Source: Hippophae tibetana (taxonomy: Eukaryota; Streptophyta; Magnoliopsida; Rosales; Elaeagnaceae). Taken from it: 64,000 bases of DNA. Every line of letters begins with the position of its first letter. The stretch's first letter is position 1. Below, in pieces: positions 12,790-25,796 of the stretch. Both the position numbers and the translations under genes were made by a program. The notes under the pieces were generated by a model. It saw only the letters and a program-made list of their open reading frames with translations. It had not been told where the DNA came from and did no database searches. The stretch lies in contig CM072812.1 in NCBI GenBank assembly GCA_037013495.1, forward strand, positions 36,166,501 to 36,230,500, given 5' to 3'.

Positions 12790-14503
12790 ATTGATACATG
12801 ATTTTCCAAAAGCAATGGCCTCCACGATCCAATGTAGGATAAGTCTAGTTCCTAGCTTTGTGATACATAAATTTTATATTTATAAAGCTCATAAGTATAC
12901 AAATCACTTATAATAAGAGACAAGTATACTCTCAAGGTCTGTCTTTCAAGGAATTATGATGGTTTTGAAAAGTTAAATTATTTTTTAATATGGTTAAGAA
13001 AAAAACAATTCTGAAACACTCTAACAATTTGTTAGTTGGTAAAAAAGAACTATAAATTCAAAATTACTTTTTATCTAAAGGAAGTAAATCAAAGTGAGTA
13101 AATTAAACTATAGTTGAGCATATGATGATAGATTAATTTAGGATTTTAGTGAGCATAAACCTTCGTGGATAGAATAAATTGAGTGTTTTAAATATAAGTT
13201 AGATTTAATAATTTTTTTCATTTTAAATAAGCAAACTCCATATAATCATAGTGAGTTTCCAAAAATATTCAATTAATCAATTATTTCTTGGTTGGGATTG
13301 AAATTTATTAATTGTTAAAGTAAGAAACATATTTAAACTAAGATTCTCAATTAATTAATAATGTTTTTAGTTATACTTGAAATTAATTAATTGATAAAAC
13401 TAAGGTAGATATATTTTTAATAGTAAATCAAGATTTGGCTCATTATTAATTTATAATTTAAGATATTTTTCAACCATCTAATTTAATACAAAATAATTAA
13501 ATTAAATTAAACTATTATTCATTATGCACAGTTACGTACATATGATGTGTCTAATATACTTAATTTTAATTTTTTTTATTTAATTGTAAATCATGACTTA
13601 GCCCATCATGAATTTATAGTTAAAAATCTGAAAAAATATGAACAAGAAATAAATCTAAAACTCTTATTTATTTATATCGCAAAAAAATTCTTCTAATTAT
13701 AGGAAGCATAGACTAAAATCACATATTATAGATTTAGCCAATCATAACTAAATTGACAAAAATTAATTCAACTATGAAAAACATCATATTACAGAAAGAA
13801 ATAAAAGATACAACAATTAAAAATATCTCTTTTATTCAAGATGATTCCATATCTTTGAATAAGTTATCTTTGGCCTATCCAAATCCTTGGATCTTCTTTA
13901 TAATAAAGAAGTTCTCTTTTTGTATCTGTATATGGTTGAACAGCTATAAGAGTTTGATCTAAAATCTACCCTAAAAAATACTATGGACGGCTATATTATG
14001 TAAAATAAAAGGTCAATAACCTAATTAACATATTGTTCTATTTATAAGCAGTGGTGCTAAATAGAGGTCAAAGTGAGAGAATTATAACACGCGTCATAAC
14101 ATGTTTTTCATTGCACCAAAACAAAAAATGTTAAAGTTTCCCTCTTAATATTTCCGAGACGTATACGCCACAGCATACTTAATTCTTTGCCATGTCACAC
14201 ATTATTTGTCTTGAATTTGCCTTGTGTCCCTTACATATTGGTTAGTTCTTGATGTAAGGATTATATACCTTAGTCTTTTAAGCTCTTAGGGTGAAAAATA
14301 AGTGCCCCAAGTGTTGTTCTTCTTATGCTGATAAGTTTATCTATTATAAAGCTAAAAACACCTTAAATAAAACAAAACATACATGTGATTTCAAACAAAT
14401 AGATTTGTATAATAATCATGTAAATATACTATAGTCAAATCTATTTATTTCAACTAAGCACAATAAAATCATGAAATATTAGTGCTTTTCAAGAAGTTAT
14501 CGC
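12790..14503 (-). mobile_element. Very old LTR relic related to the Athila-like LTRs
   Basis: Its two ends align with the LTR at 16405-18333. Near the left end TTTATAAAGCTCATAAG and GACAAGTATACTCTCAAGG correspond to TTTATAAAACTCTCACAAG and ATAAGTATACTCCCAAGG. At the right end AATAAAATCATGAAATATTA and the following GTGCTTTTC...TTATCG correspond to the LTR's last 45 bases. The length (about 1.7 kb) also agrees. The middle is strongly diverged. The outer boundaries are approximate and no target duplication was found. It is a fossil solo LTR of a sister family or an older generation. Confidence 0.6.
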
Positions 14504-16404
14504 TTTGGTTAGATGTGGCTACTAGGTTCAACTTAGGAGTTTGCTCATTCCCAAGCCATAGTAGAGCATGGTAGCGATCATGCCTTGACACAAAGTTTGG
14601 GTTTCTTTGAATGAGTATTTAGTTGACCTTGCTTGAAAGTTTCATAAACTTGAACTTTGGGTGGCAATGGTTTTATTGATATTTATCCTGAGGTAGGTGT
14701 TCTCTGACTCCTAAATTATATTGGGTACTTTGGACAAAGAATAGAATACTTTGAAGTGAACAGTAGATTCATTGTACAAGTGCCAAGATGGCTATATTAT
14801 TTTGAATGCTCTTACAAAGTGGAATACACCTAGAAGAAAATTGAGTTTTAATGAAAAACTAGTCAATCAATATGGCTTTTCCAAGTTTCCCAAGTGTGAA
14901 CCTGGATGAATTTTTTAAATGCACTCATGGTGTACCATTTTACTTTTCACATTATTTCTAGATATCTTATGAATAGCCTAATTGAATTCTAGTGGTTAGA
15001 CCTTAGCTAAGCTGGCTCTTCTTGGGTAGCTCTAGGTAGTTGATACTGACTTTCTAAGTGCATCTAACTTGGAGTATAAGTTTCTATAATTTTTGTTCAT
15101 CTAGAGCTAAAGTGGCTTCCTAGTGATAATCTAAAGTTGATGTTGCTCTTCAACTTTTTTGAATTTGTTCTAAAAATAATTTTTTTTAAGTGGTGAGATT
15201 TATATCTCCACATTCCAAGAACATCTTGATTCGATTGTGTAGAAAACATTTGTTTCTATATTACACTTTTACTCATGAACTTTTGGGTGAAGTTCTACCC
15301 TACATGAGGGTAACTGCAACGAAATGAGTGGGTAGCACTCTAACTCTCTAGAAATCTAGTTTCCAAGGACACAAAGGTGATGTTCTCTTGAGACAATAAT
15401 TGTTCATGTTTGTAGGATGAGTATTTATGGATCTAGGATCTTCACCACTGATGAAGAACTCTTTTTATCTGTTAGAGAGATGAAGCTAAATTACTTATTG
15501 CTTATCTTCTAATCAACAATTGATTTCTATGAAAGTTGGTCAATCATTCTTTGGAATTTATAGTTAATGGTTCTTAACTTGGAGAAATTTAAGGATGGGT
15601 GATCCCTTGGGAAGTGCATTCATTTATAATTTTTGCATCAACTTTATGTTATGGATGCAGTGTTGTTCACATCTCTGGCATCGTAACAAAAAGTTACTTC
15701 TAGTTTGGCGTAGAGTAGGTAGTGATGTCCTAGTCTCATCATATGGTGATGATTATGGATGACACTACTTGAAAAGTAGTGTATATGTCTCATCAAATGT
15801 GGCTTAAATCCACAATCATTTGATATAGTCTAGATCCATAGTCATTAAGTGTGGCCTGGATCCATAATTTCGAATATGGTAAGTTGGGTGGTGCAAACTA
15901 TAAGGCAGGTTATCTGAATAGTGACACCTAAAAGGTAGAAATCAATCAAGTCTGGCATGGCTTAGGTGGTGGCATCCTGGAGTACATAACTTAGAAATGG
16001 CAATTTGGAAAACATAACCTTAGAGGCAATGTTCTAGACAACATAGCTTCCTATGTCCTCGCCTATTAAGGCCTAATATTTCTTCATGGTTGAATCTCTA
16101 CTTTCTTGAAGCAATGGCTATCTAACAACAGTATCTATGGAAATCTACCTTAGGATTAGTGACATCATCAGTGTGGTTGTTCTAACTTGATTGCATTGGT
16201 TGTCTAGCCTTACGGTGGTTTGTCAAGGCAAGCCCAGAAAATCTATTTTAAAATACACATGTCTGCACAAATGGTGATCATTGGCATATGATCGATATCT
16301 TTGATTTTTGGAGTTGTTGAAGCTCAACACTAGCTAATGTTTGATAAACTAGGCTAGTCTACTTGAGAGGCCGGTATACTTGACTATTTTTTTGGTTAGC
16401 CTAC
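14504..16404. other. Unassigned repeat-like DNA without genes
   Basis: This is moderately AT-rich DNA with no credible open frame. Around 15796-15876 there are three loose copies of a 26-27 bp phrase resembling TGTGGCCTGGATCCATAATC. The last five bases (CCTAC, 16400-16404) form the left target-site copy of the Athila-like insertion. Confidence 0.5.
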
Positions 16405-18333
16405 TGATGAGCGAAAACCGGCATCGCCGATTCTTGCCAATACTTTGGTTTTAATATTTATAAAACTCTCACAAGTGCACGAATCATTTCATAGAAAATG
16501 ATAAGTATACTCCCAAGGTCGATCTAAGGAAGGAATGTATGTGGTTTTTAATTTATTATTCAAACTTTTAAAAACGAAATTAAATCCTAAACATCATGTC
16601 ACGATAGTTTGGTTTTTGTGTTTCTAATCTAATAACATAAAAATAAACATAGATACAGATTAAATAAATATAATCTAATAACATAAAAATAAACATAGAC
16701 ACAGATTCAATAAATATAATCTATTAACATAAAAATAAACATAGATACAGATTCAATAAATATTTATGCAAATTTTATCATTTATAATAGTGGAGTATTT
16801 ATGGATATAATAACTAAATTAATTACGCTTGCTCATATTATCTAGGTTATTAAAGATATAAATTGATATTTTATTGATTCTCTCTTTTTTATATAAATAC
16901 CACCTTTGGTGGGGTTAGATATTCTTTGTTACCTAAACAAATCAATTAACACCTATGGGTGGGGTTGATAACTAATTTGGTTAATTAAATTAATTCCTTT
17001 TTCTAAGAGATTGAAAATGAACCATTTAAATGCCACCTTTGGTGGGGTTAGACAGTTTAAATTTATTCAAGGTGTCCAAATTAAACATAAGAATTTAATT
17101 ATCCGAGTACTAACTTTCAAGTTTTAAAACCACTACTGAAAACATGTTGTCAATACATTTTCACATAATAATTCTTATAAAAACTTTTGAAATAGAGCTT
17201 CACTCTAACTACCGGGCGATTGTACCAACAAATAAAAAAGCACTACTCTAAATTAGACCGGATAACTAAACCTTAAAATCTAATTTTCAGGTTTAAGTTT
17301 GTAATGAAAAATAATATATTTCTCTCTAACATTCTTAATATAAAATCTTGAATAAAAATAAAATCAATTCATTTTAGAAATTTTCACCTATTTAATATTT
17401 CGCAAGCACAACAACGTTATTATTATATCATGTTTATAAACAGCCAGTAGAGTTAAATTTAATCACAGACAAATTAAATATAATATGTAAGAATAAAGCA
17501 TAAAAAATAATTGTAAAGAAAATAAAATCCTTACAGAACTTCGATGCTATTCCCGTTGCTGGAAAACCTCCAAGCGGAATTTGCACTCCCATTTATTGAA
17601 TCAAAAAGCTAATAAATTACAAAAACATTACAAGTTCCTCTCAAAAAGAGAAGAACTCTAAAACTAAGAGAATTTAACTAAAAACTAAGAGAGAAACTAA
17701 GAAAAGCTTAAAAACTAAGAAAGAAACTAAGAAAAGCTTAAAAACTAAGAAATGAGAGAAAGAAAGAAGAGAGAAGTGTGTTTTGAAGGTGTGTTTTGAA
17801 GGTGTGTTTTGAAGTGAAGGGAAGGGGGTATTTATAGGTGAGGATGGAGAGAAAAAATGAGTAAAAAAATGTTAAAAAAAATGTAAAAACGCGTAATGGA
17901 ATTGCTGAGGTCATTGATGACGTTAGCATGACGTCATGGGGGCGGCTGCACGTCAAAAATGGAGCGAAACGGGCGTCGGCGCGCGCGGATGAACAGTAGC
18001 AGCGCGCGCGTCTGGGCGCTGGGGCGCGGCGGCTGGGTGGCGCGATTTTTTCTTTTTTGACCTTTTTGACCCATTTTGTCCAATTTTTCCATATTTGTTG
18101 ACCTTTCCCCATTTATTTATTAATATATTTGTGATGTATTGCTTCCAGTATTCCTCTTTGAGTCGTTAAGTTGCATTTTTAAGCCAAAATACCTGAAAAA
18201 CAATAAAAATTTCCATGATTCCGAAAAAGACAAATTTATATAAATATATGATAAAACATATAAATATATATATTTTTAATCAATTAATGTGCATAAAATC
18301 ATGGTTATTTTAGTGCTTTTTGAGCACTTATCA
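16405..18333 (-). mobile_element. 3' LTR of the Athila-like element
   Basis: This 1,929-bp repeat begins TGATGAGCG and ends CACTTATCA. It shares some 98% of aligned bases with the 5' LTR by hand comparison. A triplicated 17-bp phrase (GTGTGTTTTGAAGGT) lies near 17780-17815, where the partner LTR has two copies. A GC-rich patch (about 17890-18045) follows a motif TATTTATAGG (17830-17839), so the minus-strand transcript would run out of a CG-rich promoter-proximal region. Confidence 0.95.
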
Positions 18334-20235
18334 CAACCCTCAACCAGCTTCTTGCTAATCCCTTAGCAAGAAAAGCGATAAAAACTAATAATTAGACTAT
18401 CCTAAATCACTTTCGTGGATTGAAACGGTTGCATTTAGCCTATGCAACAAGCCTTTAAACCCCTAGGTTGCCCTAGTGGACGAGTTTGAGTCTCGTGAGG
18501 GTTTTCAGTAATGATACCCACAAACATTGAACTAAATGTAAAAATCAAAAGAAACAATAAAAACAATCAAATCAAAAACTAAAATCATAACAAAATCAAA
18601 AATTAATTTAAGAATAAAAGAAAACAACATATCACAAAAATGTCTCATACTTTTTTAATCTCCTTTAAGATCATAATTAAAATCTCAAGCATAAGTTATT
18701 TTAATCTCTTTAAACAATCATGATTTATTATAATAATTAGTCGAAAATCATTTTCATATTTCATGTCAAAAATGTATCAATTTAATTTCACCCAATTTCA
18801 GTGTCATGAATCAGAATTTTCTTCGACTCTATTCCTCACAAGTCAATACTATCAAAACACTGAATCCTATGGGTTCAAACACTCATACTAATTTATATGC
18901 GAAAGAGTTGATGTATAGAAATGAACTAATATGTTCGCATATGTATAAAGAATAAAGGCTCAAAGTGTTATTTTAACATTGATCTCATGAAAGGAATCGA
19001 ATGTATAAATTATAAAGATATCATATATAAAAATTATTTTCATGCATAAATCAAACTCATTAAGAAAGAATTTCAAGATATATGCTTTTTACAAATGAAG
19101 AAATTGCAATGACTTTTTAGGGAATTACTTCCTATGTCTTTTTTTTAAGCCTGTACTCACAACTTTGTAGGGAATATGGGTCAAAGTATGTAGATGATAC
19201 TATATATTTTTTATCTCTCTATTTTTTTCTGTAGATATTTTTCAATATATGTATTTTTTAGAGAGTCAACCCATGTACAGATTGTACATTTTTTAGGATT
19301 TTGGTGAGTGGTTAATTTTTGTTGCTTTTCTGTTTGATCTTGGTTTAGGTAACCCCAGATATGTCTTTTTGTTTTTGTAGCAGTCATGCATAAATGAGAT
19401 ATAAGCATATACTATCAATTTCTACTCAAATCATTTAATCTAAGCAAAAATAATAATAAAAAATATATGATACTCTATTAAGATGAGAAAAAATTCATAC
19501 ATTCAATGCTAATACCTATAGAGATCATCTAAAAATTTGAATAAATAAGAAATGTGTTTGGAGTAGAAAAAATATATATTTCACTCTTGAATAAAAGAAA
19601 TTAGGCTCAAATTATATCTCACAAGGGTAGTCTCCACTAAAAAAAATTCTTAAACACCGATTTTGGGTTTAATATAATTTCCACATTTTATCAAGAAATA
19701 CTAGTTATGACAAAAACTAACTAATTATCAAAAATAATTACAAAATATTTCATGATATGTTTTCAAAAATTAATCTAACAGTACCAAAGACTTAACTATT
19801 TACTTAAATTTGATTTAAAGAAATGATAAATTTTTGTGAGAAATTTGTTTTTATTATTATTAAGCATGGTAACTTTTCACCACCCCCAACCTAGAACTTA
19901 CATTGTCCTCAATGTAACAACTGCAAATTAAAGATAAAGAGAAAAGAGGAGAAAGATTACCTATTTCTTGAGAATGTGTAAGTAGTAATGAAGAAATGCA
20001 GGTGCATCCATCATATTCATCATTAAAGTGTATACAGACAGATCGCTGTGAATTTCTAACATCTCAACAAATATTTTTAGTTTTAACAATTTTAAAAATT
20101 ATTCACATATAATTAAACTAAAATAAATAATAAAATTAAGTAAATAAAACAAATAACAAAAAATTACCTAAAATGATGGGTTGCCTCCCATCCAGCGCTT
20201 AGTTTAACGTCTTAGCAAGACGTATCTTTTTGGGG
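18334..20235 (-). mobile_element. 3' non-coding region of the Athila-like element
   Basis: This 1.9-kb stretch lies between integrase and the 3' LTR and has no credible frame; no env-like gene is recognisable. On the minus strand a block near 19876-19915 reads as a low-copy inverse of ACATTGAGGACAATGTAAG followed by GGTTGGGGGTGG, a polypurine-like landmark common after pol in Athila/Tat elements. A second marker, GGGTTGCCTCCCAT followed by CGTCTTAGCAAGACGT (20179-20223), recurs in modified form between the two gag regions. Confidence 0.7.
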
Positions 20236-21580
20236 CTAAGGGTTACTCAGCCAAATGCAATCCATTTCAGCAATGTTGTTTGGTTCTTCTAAATAAGGCT
20301 TGACACGATGGCCATTGACTTTGAACTTTTTTTGTGTCTTGGAGTCCAATAGTTCTACTACTCCATGTTCAAATACCTGAACTATTTTGAATGGTCCATC
20401 CCATCTTGATCTCAGCTTTCCTGGAAACAATCTCAAACGAGAGTTAAATAAAAGAACTTTCATTCCAGGGTGAAGAGTCTTAGGAACTAGCCTCTTGTCA
20501 TGATAGCACTTAGTACGCTCTTTGTATAATTTGGCATTTTCATAGGCTTCATTCCTAATTTCTTCCAACTCATGAAGCTGGAGTAATTGTTTTTCACCTG
20601 CTTTATCTAAATCCATGTTTAACTCTTTAATTGCCCAGTAAGCCTTGTGTTCAATTTCAACTGAAAGGTGGCACGATTTCCCAAAGATTAACCAGTAAGG
20701 GCTCATCCCAATAGGTGTTTTGTAAGCGGTGCGGTATGCCCATAAGGCATCATTTAACTTAAATGCCCAATCCTTCCTTGAAGGACGCACAGTGCGTTCC
20801 AACATTCCCTTAATTTTCCTATTACTTACTTCCACTAAACCGGAAGTTTGAGGATGATATGGAGTAGCTACTTTATGTGTGATGTTGTACTTGTTTAGTA
20901 CTCCATCAAAGAATTTGTTACAAAAATGGCTACCTCCATCACTTATTATAGCTCTAGGCGTTCCGAACCTGCTGAATATTAAATCTTTCAAGAATTTCAC
21001 AACAACATTAGCGTCATTGGTTTTGGTGGGGATAGCTTCTACCCACTTGGATACATAATCCACAACAACCAAAATATATTGAAAACCATTAGATGGGGGA
21101 AAAGGACCCATAAAGTCAATCCCTCATACATCAAAGAGTTCAACAACTAAATTAGATGTCAAAGGCATTTCATCTCTTTTGCTTATGTTTCCTGTTCTTT
21201 GACATCTATCACATTGTGCACAAAACATATGAGCATCTTTAAAAAGAGTGGGCCAAAAGAATCCAGACTGTAATACCTTACGGGCTGTCTTTTCACCACC
21301 AAAATGACCCCCACAATGAAGTTCATGACAAAAAGTTAAAATGCTCTTATGTTCTTCTTCAGGTACACATCTCTGGATGACTTGATCTTGACCAATCTTG
21401 TATAAATAAGGGTCATCCCAGAAATAGTCCTTAATAGTTTTAAAAAACCTTTTCTTGTCCTGATATGAAGTGTTAGGTCGCAAAACACCAGTGGCAAGAT
21501 AGTTTACAATATCAGCATACCATGGGTTCGGACCTATGAAAAATAACTGTTCATCAGGAAAGGTTTCAACTATATCTTCA
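20236..21580 (-). mobile_element. Integrase region of the Athila-like element
   Basis: The zinc-binding HHCC region lies at the right ([14 protein letters not shown] then [11 protein letters not shown]). The catalytic core follows, with [20 protein letters not shown], then [10 protein letters not shown] and a [13 protein letters not shown] motif carrying the expected D, D and E residues. A C-terminal part with [16 protein letters not shown] and SRWDGPFKI follows, as in chromodomain-less Athila integrases. This part is a component of the fossil element and is not separately transcribed. Confidence 0.9.
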
Positions 21581-22880
21581 TTACTCTCATCTTTAAGAGA
21601 ATTGAAGTCAGAAATCAACCTAGACAAATGGTCAGCTACTAAGTTTTCACTGCCTTTCTTATCCTTGATTTTTAGGTCAAATTCTTGTAAGAGTAAGACC
21701 CACCTGATTAATCTTGGCTTGGCATTTGGTTTACTTAATAGGTATCTTAAAGCAGCATGATCAGAATGCACAATCACTTTAAATCCTACTAAATAAGACC
21801 GAAATTTTTCTAAAGAAAACACTATAGCCAAGAATTCCTTTTCAGTGGTGGTATAATTCATTTGGGCATCATTGAGTGTTTTGCTAGCATAGTAGATGAC
21901 ATGCAAACACTTATCCACTATTTGTCCCAGAACTGCTCCTATAGCATAATCAGAAGCGTCACACATTATTTCAAAAGGTAAAGACCAGTTTGGTGCCACA
22001 ATAACAGGGGTAGATGTGAGTTTATCTTTCAAGGTATTAAAGAAAATAAGGCAGTCATTGTTGAAATCAAAATAAGCATCTTTGGATAGCAAGTTACATA
22101 AGGGACGAATTATTTTAGAGAAATCTTTAATAAATCGTCTGTAAAATCCTGCATGTCCTAAGAAGCTTCTTATCCCCTTCACAGATGTAGGGGGAGGTAG
22201 TTTGGATATCAATTCAACTTTTGCCTTATCAACTTCAATACCCTTGTTTGAAATTATATGTCCTAAAACTATCCCTTGTTGAACCATAAAATGACTTTTC
22301 TCCCAACTAAGGGTGAGATTGCATTCAATGCATCTTTCTAAAACCAAAGTCAATTTATGTAAGCAATCATCAAATGAGTTCCCAAAGACAGAGAAATCGT
22401 CCATGAAAATCTCAATGAATTTTTCCACCATGTCCGAGAAAATAGATATCATGCATCTCTGGAAAGTGGCAGGGGTATTGCATAATCCAAATGGCATTCT
22501 GAGAAAAGCAAATGTCCCAAAAGGACATGTAAATGTGGTCTTTTCCTGATCTTCTGGTGCTATGGGTACTTGATAATATCCAGAAAATCCATCCAAAAAA
22601 CAGTAAAATTCGTGCCCAGCTAATCTTTCCAACATTTGATCAATGAATGGAAGAGGAAAGTGATCCTTTTTCGTATATAAATTTAGTTTCCTAAAATCTA
22701 TATACATTCTCCATCCAGTGATTATTCTAGTGGGCACTAATTCACTTTTGTCATTTTTAACAACTGTTATCCCATATTTCTTTGGTACCACATGCACTGG
22801 ACTAACCCACTTACTATCTGCAATAGGATAGATAATCCCTTCTTCTAATAATTTAAGAATTTATTTTTTAACTACCTCTT
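21580..22880 (-). mobile_element. Reverse transcriptase and RNase H of the Athila-like element
   Basis: RT motifs are visible in order: [11 protein letters not shown], then [27 protein letters not shown] and the active-site FMDDFSVFG. They are followed by the RNase H region with [18 protein letters not shown] and [14 protein letters not shown]. The gap between RT and RNase H ([14 protein letters not shown] through [12 protein letters not shown]) is typical of Ty3/gypsy, where RNase H lies directly between RT and integrase. Confidence 0.93.
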
Positions 22881-24315
22881 GCATATTTGGGTTTAGTCTT
22901 CTTTGGGCCTCTCGTATAGGTTTAGCACCATCCTCCAAGTTGATCTTGTGCATACACATTGTTGGACTAATGCCTCTTATATCCCCTATACTCCAACCTA
23001 TAGATTTCTTAAACTGTTTAAGCACTTTGATGAGTTCCTTTTCTTGTGGTTTGGTCAAGGTTGAAGAAATTATCACTGGATAAGTTTCTCCTTCTCCCAA
23101 AAACACATATTTTAAGTGCTCAGGTAAGTCTTTGAGTTCAAGTTCAGGTGGATTGGCCTCTTTACTAGATGAAGAACTGGGTAGATTTAAAAGTGTACTA
23201 GATTTTGTCATTACTTCATCATTGTCTAGTTGTTCAAGGTACCCCTTAATTTCCTCATCTAAATCTTCTTCAACCTCTTCAAGTGTAAGAACAGTTTCAA
23301 GCTTGTCTTCTATTCTGGTTTGAAAAAAGGTGCTTTGGACAAGATTATCCAAAGGGTCAACATCAAATATTTCATCGATGGCAGAAATAGAAGGAAAAGG
23401 TGATGAATCAAAAACTTTAAAATGAACAGTCTCTCCTAAGACTGTCATTGTCAAATTTCCATCTTGGACATCAATAATAGTTTTAGTAGTTGCCATAAAT
23501 GGTCTACCAGGCAATATTGTGTGCTCTCTGTCCAATGCTGGATTTTCTTGCATATCCAGAACCACAAAGTCAACAGGTATTATCAGTTTGTCTACCTGTA
23601 CCAACACATCCTCAACTATTCCCTTTGGATATTTAAGAGATCTATCTGCAAGTTGAAGGGACATAGTTGTGGGTTTTAAATCCCCTAGATTGAGCTGTAA
23701 GAATATATAGTAGGGCATCAAATTTATACTAGCACCTAAATCAAGCATTGCTTTAGCAACCTTCCTATCCCCCATAGTTATGTTTATAATAAAACTTCCA
23801 GGGTCTTTCAACTTAGGGGGTAGTTTGTGCTGAAGTACAGCGCTAGAAATTTCTGATACTACTACTCGTTCATTCAGTTCATACCTCCTTTTCTTAGTGT
23901 TCAACTCTTTGAAAAACTTGGCATATGAGGGCACATTCATGATCACTTGTAATAATGGTAAATTGATATTTACTTTAGAGAGCATATTAAAAAGATCATA
24001 GAATTGCTTATCTTGTTTGGATTCTTTTAACCGGTGGGGAAAAGGTACTTGCATCTGGTGTGGTTCTGTTGTCTTTTGAATTTTGGGGGTGTCAGATGAC
24101 CCCCCAATGAGTTTTTCAGAAGGCTTGTTAAGTTTAACACTTGTTTCTTCTTTTTGCGAGATTAGAATATCACCTTCTTTGTTACCTGAACTACAAGGTA
24201 GATTGTTAGAGATTTCAAGTAAACTAGTATTGACTACCTTACCACTTCGAAGGGTTCTTACATCCTTTGCTTGTTCTGGTTGACTGGGCAACTTTCCTGG
24301 TTCTTTCTTTTGCAT
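22880..24315 (-). mobile_element. Protease region of the Athila-like element
   Basis: The retropepsin-type aspartic protease centres on AMLDLGASINLMPY, with ILGRPF-like sequence (TILPGRPFMATTKTII) as its second hallmark. A charged, low-complexity linker (about 24100-24300) separates it from gag, and a KPIREAQRRLNPNMQEVVKK stretch leads into RT. DLGAS in place of the usual DTGAS is common in Athila-like elements. Confidence 0.88.
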
Positions 24316-25410
24316 TTATTCAACCAGTTTCCCAACTTTAGATTCAATCCTTTTAACCGAAGCCTCCATGGTGTTCAATCTTTGATTAGTCATCAATTGG
24401 TTGTCACGACTAACTTGAATAAAAGCATTCAAGCTATCTTCTAAGGTTGGCTTAAAAGATTGGCTTGGTGGGTAAGAGTGGTTGTTATCCGACCTTAGTG
24501 TTGGATATTGGGTGTAGGCTGGGTGATTATAGGTGTTTGGATGATACCTTTGAAAAGATTGGACTTCCTCTATGGCATCGACACTAGAATCACAAGTATT
24601 TGAACAATTATGAGTACCATGCCCAATTGAACAACACACTTCACATACCTCTTGATTTGAAATTTGGTGGGTAGTGAGAAATTGCACTTGTTTAGTCAAT
24701 TCAACAAGTTGCAAGGTTATCTCATTATCAGAGCCAACTTCATTGACCCTTGCTTTCCTTCTACCACCTCTTTGTTGGGAATTAGAACCCAATAGCTCAT
24801 AAAGATTATAGGTTTCCTTTGCGGTTTTTTCTCCTACAGCACCTCCAGCAGCATTATCAACCATGTATTGACTCTGCAGTGTCAATCCATCATAAAAGAA
24901 TTGGTTTTGTAGCTGTAATGGAAAGCTATAATTTTGACATTGACTGAAAAGGAGTTTGAATCGTTCCCAAGCTTCATGAAAGGGCTCTTCATACATTTGA
25001 GAAAATGTTGCTATCTTTGTCCTTAGATCAACAATCTTTTGATGGGAATAGAACCTACCCATAAAAATTTCATAGACTGCCTCCCAAGTTTTAAGAGAAC
25101 TCGACTGTAGAGTAATGAACCATGACCAAGCTTTATCTGTGAGGGTGTAAGGAAAACACCTCATCCTAAGTTGATCTTCATTAATTGCATGTAGTGGAAA
25201 GGTTTGGACAATAGCATATAATTCTCGAATGAAATGCAAAGGGTCTTCATTAGGGATACCGTAAAAGGAAGGCAACAAAGAATAATGAATCTTTTTCAAT
25301 TCATAATTCCTTGCAGCCTCTTGTAATTGGATGTCGGAAGTTACATTGCCAATGATTGGCATTGTATAGTCTTTCATCTTTTTCCGCCTATCTTCAGCAT
25401 CTCTCATGGT
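24316..25410 (-). mobile_element. Second gag region of the Athila-like element
   Basis: This region carries a retrotrans_gag-type core (YELKKIHYSLLPSFYG, FPYTLTDKAWSWF, ATFSQMYEEPFHEAWERFK), a Cys/His knuckle (CEVCCSIGHGTHNC) and a C-terminal coiled segment (TMEASVKRIESKVGKLVE). It parallels the first gag along its whole length but is diverged (roughly half of residues identical by eye). It directly precedes the protease and pol regions, so it is the gag that belongs to this pol. Confidence 0.9.
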
Positions 25411-25796
25411 TGTTTGTAGTTGAAAATGATCATCCTCCTATTGTGTATCAACATTTTGCTCTTAAAAAACAATAGTAGATATCTCTAAGAAATATTTATA
25501 ACTTGATAAAATGTATAGGCTTAAAGCAAAAAGGTGCAAGGAACCTAAATTTTTGTTTTGTTTTATTTTATTTTTTTTGCTAAATTTAAACGAATGGACA
25601 CGATTTTTGAAACAAACGAATTTATTTCATTTGAATTTTATTACACACAAAATAAAACTAAAACAAAGGAAAATACAATAATGGGTGACCTCCCATGTAG
25701 GACCAAAATTTATCGTCTTCTAGTAAGACGTTTCTTGGAGATTGCAGAATGAAAAACTCAATGTCTCATCTTCATTGAATTCATTTGACTATCAAA
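25411..25796 (-). mobile_element. Spacer between the two gag regions
   Basis: This is a non-coding AT-rich spacer. At 25682-25737 it holds GGGTGACCTCCCAT followed by CGTCTTCTAGTAAGACGT, a variant of the marker found after integrase at 20179-20223. A post-pol landmark upstream of gag suggests that the first gag came from a second element joined in front of this one. Confidence 0.7.

Noticed and set aside
17738-18112. A 124-codon frame with RRAPAPRRARCYCSSARA.
   Set aside because: It lies in the CG-rich patch of the 3' LTR, and the partner LTR does not keep the frame.
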